Shown piece after piece: positions 50,939 to 56,530 of a stretch of 56,530 nt of DNA. The notes under the pieces are model-generated. The model was not told the origin of the DNA. It saw only the letters and a list, made by a program, of their open reading frames with translations, and did no database searches. Source of the stretch: Sphingopyxis sp. UBA6723 (lineage in GTDB: Bacteria > Pseudomonadota > Alphaproteobacteria > Sphingomonadales > Sphingomonadaceae); assembly GCF_002454115.1 (NCBI RefSeq), contig NZ_DKIH01000006.1, positions 93,130 to 149,659 of the forward strand. Reading direction: 5' to 3'. Position 1 is the first letter of the stretch. Each line of letters opens with the position of its first letter. The translations under genes and the position numbers were made by a program.

Positions 50939-51730
50939 TCAGGCAGTCGGCGCGTTCTTCTGCATCAGCTTGTACGCGCGCTCATACCATTCGTTACCCG
51001 GATAGTTGGCGCCCAGCACCGCCGCCGACTTCTTCGCTTCCGCCGGGATGCCCAGCGCGAGGTAGGATTCGGTCAACCGATACAGCGCCTCGGGTGCGTG
51101 ACTGGTCGTCTGATATTTGTCGACTACTTCGCGGAAGCGGATCGACGCCGCCAGCCAGTTCGAGCTGCGCTGATAGAAGCGGCCGATTTCCATTTCCTTG
51201 CCCGCCAGATGGTCCTGCACCAGGTCGATCTTGAGCCGCGCGTCCGACGCATAGCGGCTGTCGGGATAGCGGCGGATCACTTCGCCCAGCGCGTTCGACG
51301 CCTGCTGGGTAATCTTCTGGTCGCGGGTGACGTCGCTGATCTGCTCATAATAGCTGAGCCCGATCAGATAATAGGCATAGGGCGCATCCTTGTTGCCTGG
51401 GTGGATCGCCAGGAAGCGCTGCGCAGCTTCGATCGCCGGGGTATATTCGCGGTCCATATAATAGCTGAAGCTGCTCATCAGCTGCGCGCGGCGCGCCCAG
51501 GGCGAATAGGGATGCTGGCGCTCGACTTCGTCGAACAACGCCGCGGCAAGGCCATATTGCTGGCGATCGAGCCGATCCTGCGCCGCGCGGTACAGCGTGT
51601 TGACGTCGCGCGCGACATAGCGCGTGTCCTTCTTGACCCCGCCACCGGCACAGGCCGCCAGCAAAGGCGTAACGACAAGAGCGGCGGCGAGCAGGCGCGC
51701 GGCGGCGCGCGAAGGGGTGCGGTGAGTCAT
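50939..51730 (-). CDS. bamD: Outer membrane protein assembly factor BamD
   Basis: A 263-aa outer-membrane lipoprotein of the BAM complex, which folds beta-barrel proteins. The signal peptide ends in a lipobox LLAACAGG. The rest consists of TPR-like helix pairs: LYRAAQDRLDRQQYGLAAALFDEVERQHPYSPW is the first, and QRFLAIHPGNKDAPYAYYLIGLSYYEQI another, as in YfiO/ComL. Length is normal. It is flanked by hairpin repeats on both sides and is probably a single-gene transcript. Confidence 0.93.
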   Translation of the reverse strand: MTHRTPSRAAARLLAAALVVTPLLAACAGGGVKKDTRYVARDVNTLYRAAQDRLDRQQYGLAAALFDEVERQHPYSPWARRAQLMSSFSYYMDREYTPAIEAAQRFLAIHPGNKDAPYAYYLIGLSYYEQISDVTRDQKITQQASNALGEVIRRYPDSRYASDARLKIDLVQDHLAGKEMEIGRFYQRSSNWLAASIRFREVVDKYQTTSHAPEALYRLTESYLALGIPAEAKKSAAVLGANYPGNEWYERAYKLMQKNAPTA

Positions 51731-51804
51731 GCGCGCGGTATAGCCACAGCGCCGATGAACGCAAAATAAATGATGGGGACGTGCGCCTATCGTCCTATCT
51801 CTGC

Positions 51805-51833
51805 GTCACCCCCGCGAAGGCGGGGGTCCCGCT
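51805..51833. repeat. Left 29-bp terminal hairpin of GIY-YIG element, family B
   Basis: GTCACCCCCGCGAAGGCGGG... contains the hairpin ACCCCCGC-GAAG-GCGGGGGT. It is the exact reverse complement of 52145-52173. It lies 2 bp beyond the stop codon of the GIY-YIG gene, so the gene ends directly at the hairpin. Confidence 0.92.
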
Positions 51834-51835
51834 TT

Positions 51836-52129
51836 TCATGCGTTGAGCATATCGAACAGATCCAGCCAGTCGGGATTCTGTTCTTCGATCAGACGGATTT
51901 TCCAATCGCGTTTCCACTTCTTCATCGCCTTTTCGCGGACAATTGCACCACGAATGTCATCGTGCGGCTCGGCATAAACAAGACGGAACAGACCATAGCG
52001 TTTGCAAAAATCCGACCCCTCACCGGATCGATGCTGCATAATTCTTGCTGCCAGATAGGCCGTCACGCCAATGTAAATAGCTCCGCGATAGCGGTCGGCC
52101 ATGATGTAAACCCAACCGCCCTTCCTCAC
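51836..52129 (-). CDS. GIY-YIG nuclease family protein, framed by inverted hairpins
   Basis: A 97-aa stand-alone GIY-YIG domain. The two strands are VYI (residues 7-9) and YIG (19-21); the catalytic Arg is R29 in LAARIMQHR and the metal-binding Glu is E66 in AIVREKAMKKWKR. KRYGLFRLVYAEPHDDI and the tail NPDWLDLFDML fit the short UPF0213/YhbQ-like type. The start is a GTG at 52129 without a clear ribosome site. A perfect 29-bp inverted repeat of family B frames the gene at 2 and 15 bp. The domain is intact and has no extra DNA-binding part. Confidence 0.9.
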   Translation of the reverse strand: MRKGGWVYIMADRYRGAIYIGVTAYLAARIMQHRSGEGSDFCKRYGLFRLVYAEPHDDIRGAIVREKAMKKWKRDWKIRLIEEQNPDWLDLFDMLNA

Positions 52130-52144
52130 GGATTGGTTGCTCTG

Positions 52145-52173
52145 AGCGGGACCCCCGCCTTCGCGGGGGTGAC
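52145..52173. repeat. Right 29-bp terminal hairpin of GIY-YIG element, family B
   Basis: AGCGGGACCCCCGCCTTCGC... is the exact reverse complement of 51805-51833. It lies 15 bp upstream of the GTG start, so any promoter for the gene must be inside or beyond this hairpin. The next gene, a PPIase, ends 19 bp further on. Confidence 0.92.
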
Positions 52174-52192
52174 AGGCGGAGAAACAATCAAG

Positions 52193-52873
52193 CTACGGCG
52201 CCTTCACCACACACCCTTTCAGCGCATCGGCGGGCGCAGGAACGCGGCGCGCGGTCTTGATCGTGACCTGCGGCTCCAGCATCTGGCCCTTCATCACGCC
52301 GTCGCCCGCGGTCGGCGAAATCGGGCCGTTAAAGATGCGGTCGGCCACATCGGCGCCGCTGACGATTTCGCCGAACACCGCAAAGCCCGCGCCGTCACCG
52401 CCGACGGCATCACTGTCGAATCCCTTGATGTCCGACAACAGCAGGAAAAAATCGCTCGTTGCATCGCCGGGGATCAGCCGCGCCATCGACAACGCCCCCT
52501 TGCAGTTGGTGAGCCCGCTCGCCTTGGTCGGCTCGTGCGCGATTGGCGGGAAATTGCGCCGGGGATCGCCGCGATTGCCCGCCTGGATCAGCTGGTTCGC
52601 CGGTCCCCAGCTTTTGGTCGAGCGATAAAATTTGAACCCGTCCATCCGCTTGGCATCGACATAGCGCAGGATATTGCCCGCGGTGATCGGCGCGCGCTTG
52701 TTTTCCAGCCGCACGACGATCGTCCCTAGATCGGTCACGAGCGAAACATAGGGCCGCGTATCCGGCGTCGCCGCATCGACCGGCACCGGTGACGGCGGCG
52801 AGGGCGAGGGCGAAGGGGGGACGGGAGCGGTCTGAGCCGCCAGAGCGAGCGAGAGAAAGAGGCCGGTCAACAT
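52193..52873 (-). CDS. Peptidylprolyl isomerase, cyclophilin type, exported
   Basis: A 226-aa protein with a short signal peptide (MLTGLFLSLALAAQTA) and a Pro/Ser-rich linker (PVPPSPSPSPPSPVP). A cyclophilin domain follows: VTDLGTIVVRLENKRAPITAGNILRYVD, MDGFKFYR, CKGALSMARLIPGDATSDFFLLL and FAVFGEIVSG. It would isomerise prolyl bonds in the periplasm. Some of the usual cyclophilin residues (F-H-R of the active site) are changed to F-Y-R, so activity may be altered. It is divergent from the glycerate kinase gene. Confidence 0.88.
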   Translation of the reverse strand: MLTGLFLSLALAAQTAPVPPSPSPSPPSPVPVDAATPDTRPYVSLVTDLGTIVVRLENKRAPITAGNILRYVDAKRMDGFKFYRSTKSWGPANQLIQAGNRGDPRRNFPPIAHEPTKASGLTNCKGALSMARLIPGDATSDFFLLLSDIKGFDSDAVGGDGAGFAVFGEIVSGADVADRIFNGPISPTAGDGVMKGQMLEPQVTIKTARRVPAPADALKGCVVKAP

Positions 52874-52998
52874 GGCCTTGCTTATGGCCCGCTCCGTTTC
52901 GCAGCGAAAGGCCGAATCAGCGGGGGAACATTGTCAGCCGCCATTCATTGTCGCGGTGTCAATTCAAACTGTCTGCAAACCTGGTTCAAGGTATCGAT

Positions 52999-54159
52999 AT
53001 GCGATTGCGAATCCTCGTCGCGCCATCGGGCTACAAGGAATGTCTGGAGGCGGATCGCGTCGCCGCTGCGATCGCGGCCGGGGTCCGCCGCGCCGATCCC
53101 GACGCGCTGGTTACCCCGCTGCCGCTGGTCGATGGCGGCGAAGGCTTTGCCCGCGCGATGGCGTCGGCCACGGGCGGTACGACGCGCACTCTCTCCGTCA
53201 CAGGCCCGGTCGGCGACCCGGTCACTGCCTGCCTGGGCCTGCTCGGCGACGACGGCCCGCGCACCGCGGTCGTCGAAATGGCGCAGGCGGCGGGACTGCG
53301 GCTGGTCCCGGCCGAGTGCCGCGATCCGATGCACACCACGACGCGCGGGGTCGGCGAGCTCATCCGTGCCGCGGTTGACGAAGGCGCGACGCGCATCCTC
53401 GTTGGTTGCGGCGATTCGGGGACCAACGACGGCGGCGCCGGTATGGCCCAGGCGCTCGGCATCCGCCTGCTCGACGCACATGGCGTCGATATTCCGCCCG
53501 GATGCAGCGGGCTGGCGCAGCTGGCGAGCATCGACATGACGGGCCGCGACCCGCGGCTCGCCGATGTCGCGATCGAGGCGGTACTCAATATCACCACCTT
53601 GCTGTGCGGTTCGCGCGGCGTCGCGCGCGTATTTGGCCCGCAAAAGGGTGCCGATTCCGCGACGATCGAACAGATGGCGGCGGCGCTCGACAATCTCGCC
53701 GCAGTGATCGAGGCCAGCTTCGGCATCGACGTGCGCGCCATGCCCGGCGGCGGCGCATCGGGTGGGCTGGGCACCGGCCTTGCGACCTTCCTTGGCGCGC
53801 AGCTGCGCTCGCGCTACGATGTCGTGCTGTCCTATTTCGACCTCGACGGCCATCTCGACCGCGCCGACCTGGTGTTCACGGCCGAGGGCGGCATCGACCT
53901 GCAGACCCCCAATGGCAAGATCCCGGTCGAAGTGGCGCGCCGCGCCAAAGAGCGCGGCCTGCCGGTGATCGCGCTGGCCGGCGCGGTCGATGATCGTGCG
54001 CGCATCGTTTACGACCATGGCATCGACGCCTTTTTCTCGACTTCGATGCACCCCGGCCCCATGGAAATGGCGATGGCCGAGGCCGAAACCATGCTGGCGC
54101 TCGGCGCCGAAAACGCCATGCGCGCGATCCTCGCGGGCCGCGCCATGCCGCGCGCGTGA
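52999..54159 (+). CDS. Glycerate kinase (GlxK/GarK family)
   Basis: A 386-aa kinase that phosphorylates glycerate, probably to 2-phosphoglycerate as in GarK/GlxK. VAPSGYKECLEADRVAAAI begins the fold (canonical members have a D/S-F-K-G-S motif here). PLVDGGEGFARAM, GCGDSGTNDGGAGMAQALG and MPGGGASGGLGTGLATFLGA are strongly conserved, and FTAEGGIDLQTPNGKIPVEVA is the C-terminal signature. The start is ATG 52999 with AAGG upstream. A permease gene follows after 10 bp. Confidence 0.9.
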   Translation: MRLRILVAPSGYKECLEADRVAAAIAAGVRRADPDALVTPLPLVDGGEGFARAMASATGGTTRTLSVTGPVGDPVTACLGLLGDDGPRTAVVEMAQAAGLRLVPAECRDPMHTTTRGVGELIRAAVDEGATRILVGCGDSGTNDGGAGMAQALGIRLLDAHGVDIPPGCSGLAQLASIDMTGRDPRLADVAIEAVLNITTLLCGSRGVARVFGPQKGADSATIEQMAAALDNLAAVIEASFGIDVRAMPGGGASGGLGTGLATFLGAQLRSRYDVVLSYFDLDGHLDRADLVFTAEGGIDLQTPNGKIPVEVARRAKERGLPVIALAGAVDDRARIVYDHGIDAFFSTSMHPGPMEMAMAEAETMLALGAENAMRAILAGRAMPRA

Positions 54160-54169
54160 AGGCTGCCGC

Positions 54170-55570
54170 ATGAAAATGGCGGCGGCGCGCTGGGCGGCGA
54201 TGGTTGTCGCCGCCGGGCTGCTCGCGGCACTTGTGCTGCTGCCGACCGACCTGCTGCCCCCCGCCCGCGCCGCGCTCGCCATATTCGGCATCGCGGTGAT
54301 CCTGTGGACAACGACGCGGCTCGACGCTGCCTGGGTCGCCTTCGCCGCCGCGGTCGCGCTGGTGCCGCTACAAGCTGCCGACCAGCGCGAGCTGATGGCC
54401 ATGCTCGGCCACAATATCATCTGGCTGATGGCGGGCGCCTTTGTCATCGGCGCCGCGATCCAGTCGAGCGGGCTGGCGGCGCGGATCACTGGCGGCATCG
54501 CGGCGAAGGCGCGGACAACCGCGCAATTATTCTGGCTGACCACGCTGGCGCTGATCCCCCTGACCTTTCTGATCCCCTCCACCTCGGGCCGCGCCGCGGC
54601 GGCGCTGCCGGCGCTGGCCTTGCTCCCCGACGACGGCGCCGACCCGCGCCGCCGCGCCTTTGCTTTGCTGATCCCGGTCGTCATCCTGGTTGCGACCAGC
54701 GCCGCCTTGACCGGTGCGGGGTCGCATCTGCTGGCGCAGGACCTGCTCGACCAACGGCTCGGCGAACGCTTTGGCTTTGCCAATTGGGCGCTGTGGGGAC
54801 TGCCGTTCGCATTGGCGTCTAGCGCGTTGGCTTGCGCGATAATCCTGCGCATGTTCCTGACCGCCGACCAGCGCGCCGCGCCGATAGAGGTCCGTGCCGC
54901 GACCGACCGCCCTGCGCTGTCGAGCGGCGAATGGCGCGTCATGGTCGTCGCCGCCGCAACCTTTGCCCTGTGGTTCACTACCGATCTGCACGGACTGGAA
55001 ATCGCCACCGTCGCCATCCTCGCGATGATCGCGCTCACCGCGCCGGGCATCGGCGTGATGAGCTTCAAGGCCGGGATGAAGGCAGTGAATTGGAGCCTGA
55101 TCCTGTTCGTCGGCGGCGCGATGCTGCTCGGACAGGCGCTGATCAACACGCAGGCTGCGGGATGGCTGGTCGATCAATTGTTCACGCTGGTCGGGATCGG
55201 CGGCGGCAGCGCTGCGGCGCTGCCCGAAATCGCCGTGATTGCCGCGATTGCGCTGATCAGCACCGCGTCGCACCTGTTCCTGACCAGCCATGTCGCGCGC
55301 ACCGCCGCGCTCGGCCCACCCTTCATCCTGATGGCGCAAAGCGCCGGGATCGAGCCGATGGCGGTGTTGTTCATAGCCACCATGGGCATGAATTATTGTC
55401 TGACGCTGCCCGCCTGTTCCAAGGCGCTGCTGCTGTTCCAGGACGCGCCCGGCGGCGGGTTCCGCCCCGGCGACCTACTCCGTCTCAGTGCGTTACTCGC
55501 GCCGCTCAACCTTGCCCTGATGATCGTCACTTACTTCGCTTGGTGGAAATGGACCGGGCTCGCGCTCTGA
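54170..55570 (+). CDS. SLC13/DASS-type anion permease
   Basis: A 466-aa membrane protein with about 12 hydrophobic segments. NIIWLMAGAFVIGAAIQSSGLA, FLIPSTSGRAAAALPALA and the second-half repeat SLILFVGGAMLLGQALINTQAAGW are typical of the Na+/dicarboxylate and ArsB/NhaD-like transporters. The S-T/P-S-T-S-G-R and S-T-A-S-H loops would be the paired substrate hairpins. Being 10 bp after glycerate kinase, it probably takes up glycerate or a related hydroxyacid. The start is ATG 54170 with GAAGG upstream. Confidence 0.85.
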   Translation: MKMAAARWAAMVVAAGLLAALVLLPTDLLPPARAALAIFGIAVILWTTTRLDAAWVAFAAAVALVPLQAADQRELMAMLGHNIIWLMAGAFVIGAAIQSSGLAARITGGIAAKARTTAQLFWLTTLALIPLTFLIPSTSGRAAAALPALALLPDDGADPRRRAFALLIPVVILVATSAALTGAGSHLLAQDLLDQRLGERFGFANWALWGLPFALASSALACAIILRMFLTADQRAAPIEVRAATDRPALSSGEWRVMVVAAATFALWFTTDLHGLEIATVAILAMIALTAPGIGVMSFKAGMKAVNWSLILFVGGAMLLGQALINTQAAGWLVDQLFTLVGIGGGSAAALPEIAVIAAIALISTASHLFLTSHVARTAALGPPFILMAQSAGIEPMAVLFIATMGMNYCLTLPACSKALLLFQDAPGGGFRPGDLLRLSALLAPLNLALMIVTYFAWWKWTGLAL

Positions 55571-55576
55571 GCGCAA

Positions 55577-55861
55577 TCAATCATCGTCGCCGCGTTCGAC
55601 CTTGGTGACCCGGCCCAGCCGGTTGATCGTCACCTTGACCTCGCGGCCGCGCCGGTCGCGGCCCTCGATTTCCCAGCCGCCATCGTCGCGTTCGACTTCG
55701 GTCACCCGCACCATGCCATAGCCGCGCGCGATCCGCACCGCCTGCGCCTCGCTGACCCGCGAGCGGATGTTACGGTCGTCGTCATCGTCGGCATAGGCCG
55801 GCGTGACGGGAATGGCAGCCAATGTGGCGATGGCCAAGAGGAAGGATCCAATCCGTTTCAC
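55577..55861 (-). CDS. Exported PepSY domain protein, 94 aa
   Basis: A small exported protein. The signal peptide is IGSFLLAIATLAAIPVTPAYA. The mature part starts with an acidic DDDDDR run and holds one PepSY unit (VSEAQAVRIARGYGMVRVTEVERDDGGWEIEGRDRRGREVKVTIN). PepSY domains are thought to inhibit or steer partner proteins. The start is GTG 55861; the frame extends to 55924 but the extra part is not signal-like. It converges with the permease gene, 6 bp apart. Confidence 0.8.
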   Translation of the reverse strand: MKRIGSFLLAIATLAAIPVTPAYADDDDDRNIRSRVSEAQAVRIARGYGMVRVTEVERDDGGWEIEGRDRRGREVKVTINRLGRVTKVERGDDD

Positions 55862-55959
55862 CCGACCATCGTGCCATCTCGGCCATGAATGGCAAATGAA
55901 GTTTGCATCGGCCTCAACGCCCAATGGCCGCGGGATATTTGCAATAATTCGATAAATTC

Positions 55960-56010
55960 AACCATGTGGTTGACAATTTCGGCGATTCGCTCATATTAAA
56001 CCACATGGTT
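55960..56010 (+). promoter_or_regulatory. arsR-type promoter with paired inverted operator
   Basis: A near-consensus promoter is present: TTGACA (55970-55975), an 18-bp spacer, and TATTAA (55994-55999). AACCATGTGGTT (55960-55971) and its exact reverse complement AACCACATGGTT (55999-56010) overlap the -35 and the start region, 39 bp centre to centre. The second copy contains the ATG at 56005. Transcription would start at about 56005-56007, so the mRNA is probably leaderless. Confidence 0.8.
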
Positions 56011-56379
56011 GAACATGATTCGCACACGCTCGACACGATCTTTCACGCCCTCGGCGACGCCACCCGGCGCGCGATGCTCGGCGATCTTGCTGCCGGCGAA
56101 CGCACGGTCGGCGAGCTCGCCCAGCCTTTCGCGATGTCGCTTGCCGCAGCGTCGAAGCATATCAAGGTGCTCGAGGCCGCGGGGCTGATCCGCCGCGACA
56201 TCCGCGGCCGCACTCATATGTGCTCGCTCGAACCCGCACCGTTGATGTCCGCCGATCAGTGGCTCGGCGTCTATCGCCGCTTCTGGACCGACCGCCTCGA
56301 CACCCTCGAACAGCTGCTGCGCGCCGACGACGCCGCGCCGTCGCCCAAGTCCCCCCTCCCCGGGAAAGAAGGAGAATGA
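56005..56379 (+). CDS. ArsR family winged-helix transcriptional regulator
   Basis: A 124-aa regulator. The helix-turn-helix is ERTVGELAQPFAMSLAAASKHIKVLEAAGLIRRDIRGRTH, and DTIFHALGDATRRAMLGDL is the family's first helix. No metal-binding CxC is seen; this type pairs with AHSA1/SRPBCC genes and is not known to sense arsenic. I choose ATG 56005: the frame is open from 55966 but that part lies within the promoter. It probably binds the two operator copies at 55960-56010. The AHSA1-like gene follows at once. Confidence 0.88.
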   Translation: MVEHDSHTLDTIFHALGDATRRAMLGDLAAGERTVGELAQPFAMSLAAASKHIKVLEAAGLIRRDIRGRTHMCSLEPAPLMSADQWLGVYRRFWTDRLDTLEQLLRADDAAPSPKSPLPGKEGE

Positions 56380-56381
56380 CG

Positions 56382-56530
56382 ATGACTATTGTGACGACAG
56401 CCGACAATTATGGCGTGGTCAGCGAGGATGCGACCCTGACCTTGGAGCGCCTGCTCCCCGGCCCGATCGACCGCATCTGGTCCTATCTTGTCGACAGCGA
56501 CCTGCGCCGCCAGTGGCTCCCCCCCCCCCC
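56382..56530 (+). CDS. SRPBCC/AHSA1 family protein, cut by window end
   Basis: The first 49 codons of a START-like SRPBCC protein: the reading after ATG 56382 includes LTLERLLPGPIDRIWSYLVD and LRRQWL, the standard opening of the AHSA1 family. GGAGA lies 7 bp before this ATG, which is preferred to ATG 56376. It forms the common ArsR-SRPBCC pair with the upstream gene. The last 12 bases are all C, giving PPP; in homologues this point usually codes for small residues, so the end may be an assembly artefact. Confidence 0.75.
   Translation, partial: MTIVTTADNYGVVSEDATLTLERLLPGPIDRIWSYLVDSDLRRQWLPPP

Noticed and set aside
49229..51769. 846-codon open frame opposite recN and bamD
   Set aside because: Spans two real genes and an intergenic hairpin doublet; composition is that of a shadow frame.
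51805..52173. Reading the GIY-YIG unit as an IS element
   Set aside because: There is no transposase, and no target-site duplication is visible directly outside the 29-bp arms, so it is listed as a gene plus repeats and the mobility idea is kept as a hypothesis.
52945..55149. 734-codon frame opposite glycerate kinase and permease
   Set aside because: Crosses both real genes; low-complexity Ala/Arg/Ser composition.
56005..56379. Arsenic-sensing role for the ArsR-family gene
   Set aside because: No cysteine metal site, and the partner is an AHSA1-type gene rather than ars genes.

Overview
The window reads as a chromosomal segment of a GC-rich alphaproteobacterium, most likely a sphingomonad (Sphingopyxis/Sphingomonas type). 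Support comes from codon use, the protein families, the sdhC-sdhD-sdhA order, a CrtZ-type carotenoid hydroxylase, and several families of short hairpin repeats of the kind scattered through sphingomonad genomes. Genus assignment is inference. No rRNA, tRNA, phage, IS transposase or CRISPR array was recognised. Coding density is high and genes sit in short, often overlapping operons.

Layout. 0-11 kb: EVE-domain protein, Fe(II)/2OG oxygenase, a lipid acyltransferase/DUF1295 cluster divergent from topoisomerase IV subunit A (parC), a GGDEF-EAL protein, and a DUF1285 / CoA pyrophosphatase / CCA-adding enzyme operon. 11-19 kb: FolB-like plus pteridine-reductase-like SDR pair, succinate-semialdehyde dehydrogenase, SMP-30 protein, a Phd/VapC toxin-antitoxin pair, VIT-family transporter, DUF2855 protein, HAD hydrolase. 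19-26 kb: 3-oxoacid CoA-transferase subunits separated by an acid-phosphatase lipoprotein, a HEPN/MNT toxin-antitoxin pair, a beta-lactamase-fold hydrolase, epimerase, GST, crtZ. 26-34 kb: leuC and leuD separated by an exported metallo-beta-lactamase-fold protein, quinone oxidoreductase, ParDE, and sdhCDA without sdhB. 34-46 kb: alanine dehydrogenase with a divergent Lrp/AsnC regulator, a soluble globin-coupled-type chemoreceptor, SDR, prmA, phenylalanine hydroxylase, a TonB receptor / PepSY / DUF2946 metal-uptake group, sterol desaturase family protein. 46-56.5 kb: ligA, GNAT, recN, bamD, a small GIY-YIG nuclease gene framed by perfect inverted hairpins, PPIase, glycerate kinase plus SLC13-type permease, PepSY protein, and an ArsR/AHSA1 pair cut by the window end.

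Most of the window is core metabolism and DNA/envelope maintenance. The accessory layer consists of three toxin-antitoxin loci and at least four families of palindromic repeats, nearly all in intergenic gaps and usually as inverted doublets. The most interesting element is at 51.8-52.2 kb. There, two hairpin units of one of these families form a perfect 29-bp inverted repeat around a 97-aa GIY-YIG nuclease gene. Elsewhere in the window the same family occurs as empty inverted doublets, one of them a perfect 30-bp pair. This resembles the REP/RAYT arrangement but with a different nuclease fold, so I propose the GIY-YIG protein may act on, or spread with, these hairpins. That is a hypothesis.
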